Positions 9,053 to 18,200 of a DNA stretch of 64,000 nucleotides are shown here, piece by piece. The stretch's first letter is position 1. Every line of letters begins with the position of its first letter. The stretch covers positions 1 through 64,000 of the forward strand of contig PIVM01000001.1 in NCBI GenBank assembly GCA_003353945.1, read 5' to 3'. The notes below the pieces were generated by a model. That model made no database searches and was not told the origin of the DNA. It saw only the letters and a program-made list of their open reading frames with translations. Source of the DNA: Gammaproteobacteria bacterium. Its GTDB lineage: Bacteria; Pseudomonadota; Gammaproteobacteria; Pseudomonadales; PIVM01. Made by a program: the position numbers and the translations under genes.

Positions 9053-9302
9053 GCTTTCCACCTAATTGTTTTATTCTTGGCCATCGCTCACTTTGGTTCC
9101 AGCCATGAGCACAGAAAACCGGGCGAAGAACAAGCATATTACTTGTTTTAGATCCAAGCGGCGAAGAAGTGTGCAGCACACTGAAATACACTGCTCCACC
9201 TGCAAAATGTGCGGAGATTGTAGCGATTTGTACAAAACAATATCAAGTGATTACAGCCATTTAATATGGTATTTTAGCCAAAATATCCAGGCTAGCCTCT
9301 AC

Positions 9303-10289
9303 ATGTTACAAGCAAGCATCGTTCTCTACCCTCAAGCACTAGCCTCCAGTGTCAGTTTACCACTGGAAGCACTGACCGCAGCGGACCAATTTCAGCGCAC
9401 ACACCAATCCCGCAAACCGTCAATCAACTGTGAGATCACCGCAACCAACAAGCAAAGCATCACCTGTAGTGGCGGGCTGACAATCAAGCCCCATCGACAG
9501 ATAAACCGGATCAAGCAATCAGATTTAATTATTTTGCCCGCACTCTGGCGCAACCCGATGCGCGTAATTAACAGGCAAATGCCTTTGCTTGAATGGTTGA
9601 TTAAGATGCATAAGCAAGGTAGTACCCTATGCGCGGTTGGTACCGGCAGTTATTTTCTGGCCGAAGCCGGTTTGCTGAATAATAAGGCTGCAACCACTCA
9701 CTGGTATTATTTTGATGATTTTCAGCAGCGCTACCCCAAGGTTCAATTGCAACGCAGGCATCTGATTACCCAGGCGGGTTCTATTTACTGTGCGGGCAGT
9801 GTCAATTCGATTGTTGACCTAATGGTACATTTTATCCTGAATTTTTTTGGCCAGACCACTGCGCAACAGGTGGAGACCCATTTTTCACCCGAAATTCGTC
9901 AATCCTATGACACTCACCTTTACAGTGATCATCGCCCTCTGCCCCACCATGACGAAGATATCGTACGCGCACAACACTGGCTTAAAAACCATTATGAACA
10001 ATCCGTGTCAATGCAGACACTAGCCGGTGAAATCGGCCTAAGCACCCGCAGCCTGAACCGACGTTTTAAAGCCGCCACCGGACAATCGCCACTGCACTAT
10101 CTGCAAAACCTGCGTATGGACATCGCCAAAGAATTATTACGCGACAGCAATCTCAGTATCGCCGAAATCGCCTATAAAATAGGCTATAGCGATTGCAGTC
10201 ATTTTTCGAAATTATTTCAAAGGCAAATGTCACAAACACCCCTAACCTACCGCCAACGGGTGAGAGGAAAACTGTTTGATGTCCAGTAG
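9303..10289 (+). CDS. GlxA-type AraC family transcriptional regulator
   Basis: I choose ATG 9303 (328 aa) because the DJ-1/PfpI-like domain begins right there (MLQASIVLYPQALASSV). A longer open frame back to 9066 has no domain character. Residues about 1-190 are a class-I glutamine-amidotransferase-like domain. The nucleophile elbow, normally a Cys in G/AVCTG, reads AVGTGSYFLAEAG, so the position is Gly113 and the domain should be a ligand sensor without enzyme activity. Residues about 225-320 form the double helix-turn-helix AraC domain (LAGEIGLSTRSLNRRFKAATG and IAEIAYKIGYSDCSHFSKLF). It is divergent from fabY across a 250-bp shared control region, so control of fabY is a reasonable inference. 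Confidence 0.85.
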   Translation: MLQASIVLYPQALASSVSLPLEALTAADQFQRTHQSRKPSINCEITATNKQSITCSGGLTIKPHRQINRIKQSDLIILPALWRNPMRVINRQMPLLEWLIKMHKQGSTLCAVGTGSYFLAEAGLLNNKAATTHWYYFDDFQQRYPKVQLQRRHLITQAGSIYCAGSVNSIVDLMVHFILNFFGQTTAQQVETHFSPEIRQSYDTHLYSDHRPLPHHDEDIVRAQHWLKNHYEQSVSMQTLAGEIGLSTRSLNRRFKAATGQSPLHYLQNLRMDIAKELLRDSNLSIAEIAYKIGYSDCSHFSKLFQRQMSQTPLTYRQRVRGKLFDVQ

Positions 10290-10450
10290 CAGATAGCTGA
10301 CGAGTCTGACCGAACGCATAGCATGATCCGCTAACTACGGTTAAAATGGCTGGTTTTCGGTAATATGCGATTCTACATCAACAACAGGCAAACCGATCAA
10401 TGTAATAAATCGCCAATTCATCACAGAAAATACAGATAAAAGGTACAACT

Positions 10451-11632
10451 ATGTCTAATAATTCCGTTGTCATTGTCAGCGGCGCCCGCACGCCCATGGG
10501 CGGCTTGCAAGGTAGTTTGAGCAGCGCCACTGCCGTCGAACTGGGCGCCACAGCCATCAAAGAAGCCGTCGCACGGTCCGGCCTAGCTGCTGACGGCATT
10601 GATGAACTGATTATGGGAAATGTTCTGTCCGCCGGTTTACGTCAAGGCCCGGCACGACAGGCCGCCCTTCAGGCAGGTTTAGCCCAGTCCACCGGTTGCG
10701 TCACCTTAAACAAACTGTGCGGCTCGGGTATGCAGGCCACAATTTATGCTCATGACCAAATAGTGGCGGGCACTGCAACAACCGCTGTCAGTGGCGGCAT
10801 GGAAAGCATGAGTAATGCACCACATATCATCCCTGGCGCCCGAGGAGGTGTGCGCACCGGTCACACACAGTTATTTGACCATATGTTTTTCGACGGCCTG
10901 GAAGATGCCTCAACCAGCCGCATGATGGGCAGTTTCGCCCAAGAGACCGCTGACGAATACGGGCTGACTCGCGAAGATATGGATGCTTTTGCCATTGAAT
11001 CTCTCACCCGCGCGCAAAAAGCCATCAATGAAAAAACACTGATCGGCGAAACTGCCGCCGTTACACTGAAGACACGCAAGGGCGAGACCGTTATCACCGA
11101 TGACGAACAGCCAATGACCGCCAAACTGGATAAGATTCCCAATCTACGACCTGCCTTTGCCAAAGATGGCACCCTTACGGCCGCCAATTCCAGTTCTATT
11201 TCTGATGGTGCTTCCGCACTCGTTCTGATGAGCGAAGCTGAAGCCAATGCACGTGGCATTCAAGCATTAGCACGCATTGTCGGCCACTCCCGCCATTCTC
11301 AGGAACCCGCTAAATTTACACTCGCTCCCATCGGCGCGGTGAAGAAGTTGCTCGAAAAAACCGGTTGGCAAAAGGATGACGTCGAACTGTGGGAAATCAA
11401 TGAAGCTTTTGCCATGGTGACGATGTTAGCCATCCGCGAATTAGCTATCGACCCTAACATTGTCAATATCTACGGCGGCGCCTGTGCTCAGGGCCACCCG
11501 ATTGGTTCCACCGGTTCACGCATTATTGTCACCTTGATGAATGCACTGAAAAATCAAGGCAAAACACGAGGTGTCGCCTCGTTGTGCATTGGTGGCGGCG
11601 AAGCAAACGCAATAGCTATTGAAATGCTGTAA
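10451..11632 (+). CDS. Acetyl-CoA C-acetyltransferase (thiolase II)
   Basis: 393 residues, the normal length of biosynthetic thiolases. The acyl-accepting Cys is C90 in TLNKLCGSGMQA. The other catalytic elements are NEAFAM (about 317-322), His349 in CAQGHPIGSTG and Cys379 in CIGGGEA. It starts MSNNSVVIVSGARTPMGG after AAAGGTACAACT, an acceptable Shine-Dalgarno. The enzyme reversibly condenses two acetyl-CoA to acetoacetyl-CoA, or cleaves 3-ketoacyl-CoA. The exact chain-length role (AtoB, PhaA or a degradative thiolase) cannot be set from sequence, and no phaB or phaC gene is next to it. It sits 121 bp upstream of bioA on the same strand. Confidence 0.9.
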   Translation: MSNNSVVIVSGARTPMGGLQGSLSSATAVELGATAIKEAVARSGLAADGIDELIMGNVLSAGLRQGPARQAALQAGLAQSTGCVTLNKLCGSGMQATIYAHDQIVAGTATTAVSGGMESMSNAPHIIPGARGGVRTGHTQLFDHMFFDGLEDASTSRMMGSFAQETADEYGLTREDMDAFAIESLTRAQKAINEKTLIGETAAVTLKTRKGETVITDDEQPMTAKLDKIPNLRPAFAKDGTLTAANSSSISDGASALVLMSEAEANARGIQALARIVGHSRHSQEPAKFTLAPIGAVKKLLEKTGWQKDDVELWEINEAFAMVTMLAIRELAIDPNIVNIYGGACAQGHPIGSTGSRIIVTLMNALKNQGKTRGVASLCIGGGEANAIAIEML

Positions 11633-11642
11633 GGTCAGGGGC

Positions 11643-11700
11643 TGCCATGTCGTCACATGTTTCAACTACATGTTTCAACTACATGGTCGACGACAGGGCA
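11643..11700 (+). repeat. Hairpin with two 13-bp tandem repeats in its loop
   Basis: TGCCATGTCGTC (11643-11654) pairs with GACGACAGGGCA (11689-11700) with ten of twelve positions complementary. The loop holds two copies of CATGTTTCAACTA at 11656-11681. It lies between the thiolase stop and bioA. There is no U-tract, so it is not an obvious terminator; it could be an RNA stability element or a chance structure. Confidence 0.5.
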
Positions 11701-11753
11701 GACCAATTAGCAATCAATATGCATGAATGTTCCGTTAAATTGATAACGCAGTA

Positions 11754-13043
11754 ATGAATCCAAAAGATATCCAGCAACTGTTAGATTTTGACAGAAACCA
11801 TATCTGGCATCCCTATGCCAGCATGATAGATCCTCCACCAATGATTCCCGTGGTCGGCGCCGACGGTGTCAGATTGAAACTGGCCGATGGCCGGGAATTG
11901 ATCGACGGTATGGCGTCCTGGTGGTCCGCCATCCACGGTTATAACCATCCCGTGCTCAATCAGGCCGTGCAGGATCAGCTGCAAAAAATGTCGCATGTGA
12001 TGTTTGGCGGCATTACCCACCCTGCTGCCGTGGAGCTGTGTCAAACCTTAGTCGATATCACACCACAGAAACTCGACAAAGTATTTTTGTCCGACTCGGG
12101 TTCGGTATCCGTGGAAGTAGCTATTAAAATGGCCTTGCAGTACTGGCATGCGCAAGGCCATCCCGAAAAAAATCGTTTATTGACCCTACGCAACGGCTAT
12201 CACGGCGATACGTTCGGGGCCATGTCCGTCTGCGATCCGGTAACCGGCATGCATCATTTATTTGCCGATGTCATGCCAAAACACTTTTTTGCTAAAGCAC
12301 CGAACCACCATTTTGATCAACCGTTTGATGAGGCGCAGATAAGCGATTTCATGCAGCTGATTGATCAGCACCATGGGCAGATTGCTGCCGTCATTCTAGA
12401 GCCCATTGTACAAGGCACGGGCGGTATGCGTTTTTATGCCCCGGATTACCTAAAACGTGTCAGGCAGTTATGCGATCACTACGATGTACTACTAATCCAC
12501 GACGAAATAGCCACAGGCTTTGGCCGTACCGGTAAACTATTCGCCTGCGAACATGCTGATGTCACACCCGATATCATGTGTGTTGGCAAGGCGATGACTG
12601 GTGGATATCTCTCTCTGGCAGCAACACTGTGCACCATGCAAATTGCTGAAGTCATTAGTCAGGGCGAAGCCGGCGTTTTTATGCATGGCCCTACTTTTAT
12701 GGCTAACCCGCTGGCCTGCGCTGTTGCCAATGCTTCGGTCAAACTGCTGTTATCACAACCCTGGCAGCAAACCGTGCATAATCTGGCGGCCCAATTGCGC
12801 GAAGGTTTGTCACCGGCGCGCGAACTGCCGCAAGTGGCTGATGTTAGAGTACTGGGCGCTATCGGTGTGGTAGAGCTGAAAGAGCCAGTTGATTTGCGAA
12901 TTGTTCAACCCCTGTTTGTTGAACAGGGCGTTTGGGTCAGACCGTTTGGCAAACTGGTTTATGTGATGCCACCTTATATTATTGACGCTCAGGCGCTTCA
13001 ACAACTGACCAGTGCAATGCTGCGAGTTATCGGAAGGTTGTAA
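11754..13043 (+). CDS. bioA: Adenosylmethionine-8-amino-7-oxononanoate aminotransferase
   Basis: 429 residues, the usual BioA length. N-terminal [12 protein letters not shown] and [15 protein letters not shown] are BioA hallmarks that contact substrate. [15 protein letters not shown] is the PLP-phosphate loop. D250 in [14 protein letters not shown] and K279 in [16 protein letters not shown] are the expected cofactor aspartate and Schiff-base lysine. [12 protein letters not shown] near the end carries the FGxxxYxMPPY signature. It makes 7,8-diaminopelargonate with SAM as amino donor in biotin synthesis. The remaining bio genes are not adjacent, so bioA stands alone here, which is common in gammaproteobacteria where it is usually divergent from bioBFHCD. 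Confidence 0.95.
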   Translation: MNPKDIQQLLDFDRNHIWHPYASMIDPPPMIPVVGADGVRLKLADGRELIDGMASWWSAIHGYNHPVLNQAVQDQLQKMSHVMFGGITHPAAVELCQTLVDITPQKLDKVFLSDSGSVSVEVAIKMALQYWHAQGHPEKNRLLTLRNGYHGDTFGAMSVCDPVTGMHHLFADVMPKHFFAKAPNHHFDQPFDEAQISDFMQLIDQHHGQIAAVILEPIVQGTGGMRFYAPDYLKRVRQLCDHYDVLLIHDEIATGFGRTGKLFACEHADVTPDIMCVGKAMTGGYLSLAATLCTMQIAEVISQGEAGVFMHGPTFMANPLACAVANASVKLLLSQPWQQTVHNLAAQLREGLSPARELPQVADVRVLGAIGVVELKEPVDLRIVQPLFVEQGVWVRPFGKLVYVMPPYIIDAQALQQLTSAMLRVIGRL

Positions 13044-13068
13044 TTAAACAGAAATCTGTCTTAAAGAG

Positions 13069-13097
13069 AGGTGAATTATATAAATAGTTCACCTTTT
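13069..13097 (+). terminator. Intrinsic terminator-like hairpin after bioA
   Basis: AGGTGAA (13069-13075) and TTCACCT (13088-13094) form a perfect 7-bp stem, extended by flanking A-T pairs, followed by TTTT. It lies between the converging ends of bioA and the VCBS lipoprotein gene, and an A-run on the other side lets it serve both directions weakly. Confidence 0.6.
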
Positions 13098-13121
13098 AAA
13101 AGCGACAGTTCCGTCAAGCAT

Positions 13122-16004
13122 TTACTCGACAATATACATACCAAATTCTGTACCAATCAACAACTCACCATTAGAACTAAAATTCATGCTATTTGGACTA
13201 ACAGCGCCCAACAATGCTGGCGACCGGGTAAGCTCAACCACTGATTGCATATCAGAACTTAATGTAAGCTCACTGACATATGATTTTGCAATTGATGTTT
13301 CTTCTTCCCCTGCTGTTTTCCATGCAACGATAATTGATCCAGCCGTTTGGCCATTCTGCAGATCAGTAATTTCTTCATCAAATGATATCGCTGCCAGTTG
13401 TCCTCCCTGGTTATTAAGCACATACAAAACACCGCCCGTATCAGTAACTGCACTCACCAAAATTTCTTTAGCACCATCGCTATCCACATCTACAGTTAGG
13501 ACTGCGTTAAATGCTGCACCAGAGAACAGGTCATCGAACAGAAAAATGCTGTCATAAAAATCACTGTTTTCGTGTACCGCATCATCATCTCTTGATCGAA
13601 TATACAGAGCCGAATCCGTCAGATGAAGTACTTCCATCGCACTGGTGCTATCGATATTATCAACCAGCACATCGACACCGGTCTCTTGACCAATTCTAAC
13701 GCTTTGCCATAAGGGCAAAGTATCAGGAACACCTGTCGCAATACCTAGATCGAAATCATCTGGATCCGCACTCAGTGTTATCGGAAAAAACTCATAGGAA
13801 TACAGATAGTTTTCGACAAAACCAATATGATCGATGTTTCCATCCCCGTTCAGATCGGCCAGATCAAAAGAACTGCCCAGATTACCCCCGGCAAGTGGCG
13901 TGAAATGTTCCTTAAACCAAAATGCTTCCATACCTCCGTGAATATCGTCTAGCGATTTCACTGTTTCACGAAAATCCACTGCAGTAAAACCCGTTGATTC
14001 ATCACCGTCTTCATCCACAAATCCTGAAGTGAAAACTAACTGGTCATAACCCTTGCCAAGAAGATCGGCAGCAAGCACTTTTTCTCCCAATTCAGTCGTT
14101 TTAGCCCCTTGTAATTGCTCACTAAGTCGAAGCCTTCCTGTGTCATAATCGATAAACGCTGCGCGCAAACCAATCGCCAGATCATCCTCATCGTTAGTAT
14201 TTTTTTCCGCAGGTAATACCCGTGAGGCAAATGTCGCATACTGTGTTGTCGAGTCAAATTGAAAATCTACTGCACCGGTAAAACGTGTATCAAACAAACC
14301 GAGTGCAATGGTTTGCGTTTTCACAGGATCATCCTGCTCGGAAGAGACAGGCCACACGGAAATGGCATCATAATGATCATCAACAAATTTATTACCCCAT
14401 AAAACATCCAGAGTACCGTCGTTATCTGGATCTCCCATCGCTAGACTAACAAAACCGCCATGTCGTTTATCATCATAAAACTCCTCGCCTTCAGGGCGCA
14501 CCCAATGCCATTCACTAAAAGTAGCGCGATCAACAGCTGTAAATATACCTATGTATTCTCCATCATCCTCTCCTCGATTTGCTCCACCTTCAATACAACC
14601 ACCCACGATAATCTCATCAGTCCCGTTACTATCGATATCTTTGGCCATAATGGCGCATCGGAAGGTCTCTGGATCATGAATAGGATCTAAATCCCCAAAT
14701 AGATCCGACTGATGTTGAGGACTGTAAACCTCTATTACACCACTACCCGTTTCTGAAAACAGACCGACAATCTCTGCCACGCCGTCCCCATCTAAATCGG
14801 CAGCAACAATCTGGTCGCCAAAACCATTCGAAGGCTTATCACTCGTCCACTGATCCTCATGAGAAATGCCATCCAGGACATAGCCTTTATTGGTGTTAAT
14901 CTCCAAATTGCCATCTGCAAAATCAACGTCTGCCAACACCATATCCGTACCATAATTGGCAGCGGCGCTTGCCCAATCTTCATTCAAGGTCGAACCAGTA
15001 TTTGGCTTGGAAAAAATATGGATTTTCTCTGAGCTACCACCAACTGATACAAGCACGACGATTTCTACATCGCCATCATTCTCTAAATCCGCCGCCGCTA
15101 TCGCATAGCCACCCACAGCGCCTTCGATGGTAAACGAATAAGTCATTTTGCGACTGATGCCATCAATCACGCTAACGGTGTCACCATTCAACACGAGAAT
15201 ATCAAGCCTGCTATCGCCGTTCAGGTCCGCCGCCGTTAATCCATCAATATGCATCTGGTTGCCCAGGCTGTAAGGGTAAACCCAGCTCTGATAGAACTCA
15301 CCAGCCACTCCCAATGCAGGATCCCACTTCAAGGTATAGATCAACGATTTATTATCAGTAACCAACACTTCGTCACCAGCCACGCCATCAAAATCAGCAA
15401 CATAAATTGATTTCTGTTTGGTAGGCACCTTGGCGCTGCTGCGCACCAGCGGTTGACTTGAAGAATCACCATCAACCACAACAGTGACGGGTTGTGTCGT
15501 CGAGCCATTATCGTCAGTCACCTTTACCTCAAAGGTGTAGCTTTGATCAACTCCAAACTGAATACCACCCGGTGTCCAGGAAATTTCTCCGGCATTATCG
15601 ATACTCATGCCTACTGGAGCTCCACTCAATTCATAACCGATCGAACCAACTTCATTTTCGACACTGACATCTATCGTGGTGGCAACACCGAAATCTATCG
15701 GCACTGTGGGTGCATCAACTGTTAACTCCAAAGCCGTATCACACACATCGCCCGTACCATCACTGTCTGCATCGGCTTGATCAGTATTGGCAATATTTGG
15801 ACAGTTATCTGCACTATCAGCAATCTCATCGCCATCAGTATCGGTTACTACTGTACGCTCTTCTGCATCAGAGAGATTACCACCACCCCCACCACCCCCA
15901 CATGCAGTCATAGCGACGCAAGCAACAACCAATACCGTCCATAACTGATAACTGAAAACTCGACTGCGAAAGCCGCTGACAGGAGAAAAAAAGAGAGAAA
16001 ACAA
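13122..16004 (-). CDS. FG-GAP/VCBS-repeat lipoprotein with thrombospondin type-3 repeats
   Basis: 960 residues. The start is TTG at 16004, preceded by a GAGGG Shine-Dalgarno seven bases upstream. The N-terminus has a hydrophobic segment ending in the lipobox-like AMTAC followed by a run of seven glycines, so a lipoprotein is expected (Cys about 35). Thrombospondin type-3-like calcium repeats follow (DTDGDEIADSADNCPN, DADSDGTGDVCD). Then comes an Ig/cadherin-like domain (about 92-177, with GEISWTPG) and a long array of VCBS/FG-GAP loops, for example DLNGDSRLDILVLNG, DLDGDGVAEIVG, DIDSNGTDEIIVG and DVDSDGAKEILVS. It is likely a calcium-stabilised surface beta-propeller protein. It is a paralogue of the truncated gene at 2-2626. 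Substrate or partner unknown. Confidence 0.88.
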   Translation of the reverse strand: MFSLFFSPVSGFRSRVFSYQLWTVLVVACVAMTACGGGGGGGNLSDAEERTVVTDTDGDEIADSADNCPNIANTDQADADSDGTGDVCDTALELTVDAPTVPIDFGVATTIDVSVENEVGSIGYELSGAPVGMSIDNAGEISWTPGGIQFGVDQSYTFEVKVTDDNGSTTQPVTVVVDGDSSSQPLVRSSAKVPTKQKSIYVADFDGVAGDEVLVTDNKSLIYTLKWDPALGVAGEFYQSWVYPYSLGNQMHIDGLTAADLNGDSRLDILVLNGDTVSVIDGISRKMTYSFTIEGAVGGYAIAAADLENDGDVEIVVLVSVGGSSEKIHIFSKPNTGSTLNEDWASAAANYGTDMVLADVDFADGNLEINTNKGYVLDGISHEDQWTSDKPSNGFGDQIVAADLDGDGVAEIVGLFSETGSGVIEVYSPQHQSDLFGDLDPIHDPETFRCAIMAKDIDSNGTDEIIVGGCIEGGANRGEDDGEYIGIFTAVDRATFSEWHWVRPEGEEFYDDKRHGGFVSLAMGDPDNDGTLDVLWGNKFVDDHYDAISVWPVSSEQDDPVKTQTIALGLFDTRFTGAVDFQFDSTTQYATFASRVLPAEKNTNDEDDLAIGLRAAFIDYDTGRLRLSEQLQGAKTTELGEKVLAADLLGKGYDQLVFTSGFVDEDGDESTGFTAVDFRETVKSLDDIHGGMEAFWFKEHFTPLAGGNLGSSFDLADLNGDGNIDHIGFVENYLYSYEFFPITLSADPDDFDLGIATGVPDTLPLWQSVRIGQETGVDVLVDNIDSTSAMEVLHLTDSALYIRSRDDDAVHENSDFYDSIFLFDDLFSGAAFNAVLTVDVDSDGAKEILVSAVTDTGGVLYVLNNQGGQLAAISFDEEITDLQNGQTAGSIIVAWKTAGEEETSIAKSYVSELTLSSDMQSVVELTRSPALLGAVSPNSMNFSSNGELLIGTEFGMYIVE

Positions 16005-16223
16005 AACGGAACCCTCGTTGATATCATTTGCTATTTGCGAAATTGCTCTAGCGAATAATCCTATTATCTTGAATTTACTGAATTTAATCCTTTTACACCC
16101 TGTTTAAGGATAGACTCTCATCACCATCCAGCAACAGCAATTGCCGTTTTTTCCAAACAAGCTCACAGAAATACACCGTAAACGCGTAAGATATGCACAA
16201 ATCGACGAATAGACATTACCGGT

Positions 16224-16631
16224 ATGATCGACATATTGAACATCAAGGTTAGCGGCCAGGGCCTGCACAGTTTCACGCAGAAGCTTAACTCTCTTGTTCA
16301 TAAATCTGGGATAACAGAAGGCTTGTGTACGCTTTTCATACAGCACACTTCCGCCAGCCTTTTAATTCAGGAAAACTACGATCCATCTGCACAATATGAC
16401 CTGGAGCAGTGGCTGAATCGACTGGTACCTGAAAGCGACCCTATTTATACCCATACGCTGGAAGGTACCGATGATATGCCTGCCCATATCAAATCGGCAC
16501 TGACCGCTACCAGTTTGTCCATTCCTATTCTTGAGGGGAACTTGGGCTTGGGTACATGGCAGGGCATTTACCTGTGGGAGCATCGCCATTATCAGGGGCA
16601 ACGTCGGGTAATTGTGCATATTGGCCCTTAA
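16224..16631 (+). CDS. yjbQ: YjbQ/UPF0047 family protein
   Basis: 135 residues, matching the family's compact length. The conserved blocks are all visible: HTSASLLIQENYDP (about 46-59), LEGTDDMPAHIKSAL (about 79-93) and LGTWQGIYLWEHR (about 107-119), ending in RVIVHIGP. The invariant His and Asp/Glu residues form a metal-type pocket in known structures. Some members have thiamine-phosphate synthase activity when overproduced, hence the name 'secondary thiamine-phosphate synthase', but the true role is unsettled. It is followed at once by ytfJ on the same strand. Confidence 0.92.
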   Translation: MIDILNIKVSGQGLHSFTQKLNSLVHKSGITEGLCTLFIQHTSASLLIQENYDPSAQYDLEQWLNRLVPESDPIYTHTLEGTDDMPAHIKSALTATSLSIPILEGNLGLGTWQGIYLWEHRHYQGQRRVIVHIGP

Positions 16632-16674
16632 AATCAACAAAAAAAAGTTGCAGGTAAAAAGCCAGTTTCCGACG

Positions 16675-17241
16675 ATGTTGTTGTATGAAATGAGAAAAGC
16701 CTTCCTTACTCTCGCTCTGTTTTGGAGCCTTGCCAGCAGCGTACTGGCGGCCACTATCGAAACCGGCTCTACATTGCCTCAGATAATGATTCAAGCCAAA
16801 GGTGAACTGGTTTTAGTGTCTGATAAAATCACCTATCAAAGTTGGCAAAGTGATCAACATCTAGGCAAAGCCCAGATCGTTCAGCACCTGGCCGCCAGAA
16901 TGTCCGCCAGCAAACTGAATCAAGCTTTTTATGATGCACTTCACAAACTGAATTTACCGAAAGACCGTTACGCCTCTGTCAGCATCCTCAACCTGGATGA
17001 TACGCTGTGGGGCAGTTCTTGGTTTGTCATCAGCGAAATGCGTAAAAATAAAAAAAAATACCCTCACGCTATCTTGATCGCCGATTTTGAGGGTGTGGCA
17101 CAAAAAACCTGGCAGCTGGAAAAAAAGAGTAGTGCCATCATGTTGATCGATAAAACGGGTAGCGTACGCTACTTCAAGGAAGGCAAACTAAGCGAAAATG
17201 ACATCCTGCAACTACTAACCCGCTTACATCAGGTCATGTAA
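16675..17241 (+). CDS. ytfJ: YtfJ family periplasmic protein
   Basis: 188 residues from ATG 16675. ATG 16690 gives a cleaner signal peptide (MRKAFLTLALFWSLASSVLA) and is an equal candidate; neither has a strong Shine-Dalgarno. The mature part follows the YtfJ pattern: ITYQSWQSDQHLGKAQIVQHLAAR, LPKDRYASVSILNLDDTLWG, and the diagnostic KTWQLEKKSSAIMLIDKTG. The fold is thioredoxin-like but lacks a CxxC pair, so it is not a conventional thiol oxidoreductase. Exported; function unknown. It follows yjbQ after 43 bp, so co-transcription is likely. Confidence 0.88.
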   Translation: MLLYEMRKAFLTLALFWSLASSVLAATIETGSTLPQIMIQAKGELVLVSDKITYQSWQSDQHLGKAQIVQHLAARMSASKLNQAFYDALHKLNLPKDRYASVSILNLDDTLWGSSWFVISEMRKNKKKYPHAILIADFEGVAQKTWQLEKKSSAIMLIDKTGSVRYFKEGKLSENDILQLLTRLHQVM

Positions 17242-17440
17242 TTCACTTTCCCTTTTACTTTTTACCATGCTAGCTTGGCAAAAACGGCCAAACACTCCAC
17301 ATGACAGCTTCTGGATAAAATACCACCAGATTTCGCTTTACAGATTCACTATCCGATTGTATGGTAAAGAGATAGCACAAACCCACTTCAGGCACCCCAA
17401 TAAAAAACTATATCCACTTTTACCTGTATCCACTTTTTTC

Positions 17441-18100
17441 ATGAACCATACCGAATCTCAACAATCCGCCAGTCGCAAACAACGCAAGGAGCAAACACGT
17501 CAAGCCATTTTAGATGGCGCTATATTTGCGTTTGCCGAACTCGGTTTTGATGCCGCGTCAATGGGGCTGATTGCAGAGCGATGCGGTGTAAAAAAAGCCC
17601 TTGTCCAATATCATTTTGAAACCAAGGAAAAGCTCTGGAAGGCGGCTGTCAGCGAACTATGGCAGCAACGCAGTGAAGCGTTACCCAGTTACTTTGGAGA
17701 TGCTGAAAAGGCCAGTAATGTTGAATCATTACGATTTATTTTCAAACAAATCGTGCGTTTTTCCTGCGACCACCCCGAATGGGTCGGCATTATGTTCCGC
17801 GAAGCCGCTCAACCCAGCACAAGACTAGATTGGCTATTCGAAACGCACCTTAAGGATGATTATAAAAAAGGATTGGCTTTCATAGAAAAAGCGCAAGAAC
17901 TCGGTTATCTGCCACCCCTGGAACCTTTACCCCTTATCCATATTATTTCCGGCGCACTGTTTTACATCATTCTTATTGCGCCCGTCACGCTAAAAGCGAC
18001 TGGTGAAGATATTCGAAGTGAACAGTTTTTGGATATTTATGTCGACACCTTGCTGAACATGATCAATTCTGGCAATACAACGCAGAATGGGCATTCTTGA
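17441..18100 (+). CDS. TetR family transcriptional regulator
   Basis: 219 residues from ATG 17441. The open frame runs back to 17267, but that part lacks domain character and a ribosome-binding site. Residues about 17-63 form the TetR DNA-binding domain: RQAILDGAIFAFAELGFDAASMGLIAERCGVKKALVQYHF is a standard helix-turn-helix with the terminal 'xxYHFxxKExL' turn. The C-terminal two thirds are a helical ligand-binding domain with a hydrophobic late helix (LIHIISGALFYIILIAPV), which suggests a lipid-like or acyl-CoA-like ligand. Just upstream, TATCCACTTTT occurs twice, 16 bp apart, a possible operator or a slippage product. The lipoprotein gene next downstream could be a target. Confidence 0.86.
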   Translation: MNHTESQQSASRKQRKEQTRQAILDGAIFAFAELGFDAASMGLIAERCGVKKALVQYHFETKEKLWKAAVSELWQQRSEALPSYFGDAEKASNVESLRFIFKQIVRFSCDHPEWVGIMFREAAQPSTRLDWLFETHLKDDYKKGLAFIEKAQELGYLPPLEPLPLIHIISGALFYIILIAPVTLKATGEDIRSEQFLDIYVDTLLNMINSGNTTQNGHS

Positions 18101-18200
18101 AAAATGCAGGCCTTAACAGAAATTGCTAAAATACCATTTCACCGACAGTGAAATCTATTCGATACCCGCGTTTAACTGTTTCCACCATAGAGGATTGTCC

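Noticed and set aside
9066..9302. N-terminal extension of the AraC-type regulator
   Set aside because: Cys- and basic-rich sequence without domain character; the GlxA-type domain begins at ATG 9303.
13186..15913. Several plus-strand frames inside the VCBS lipoprotein gene
   Set aside because: They mirror the Asp-rich repeats on the opposite strand and show no protein pattern of their own.
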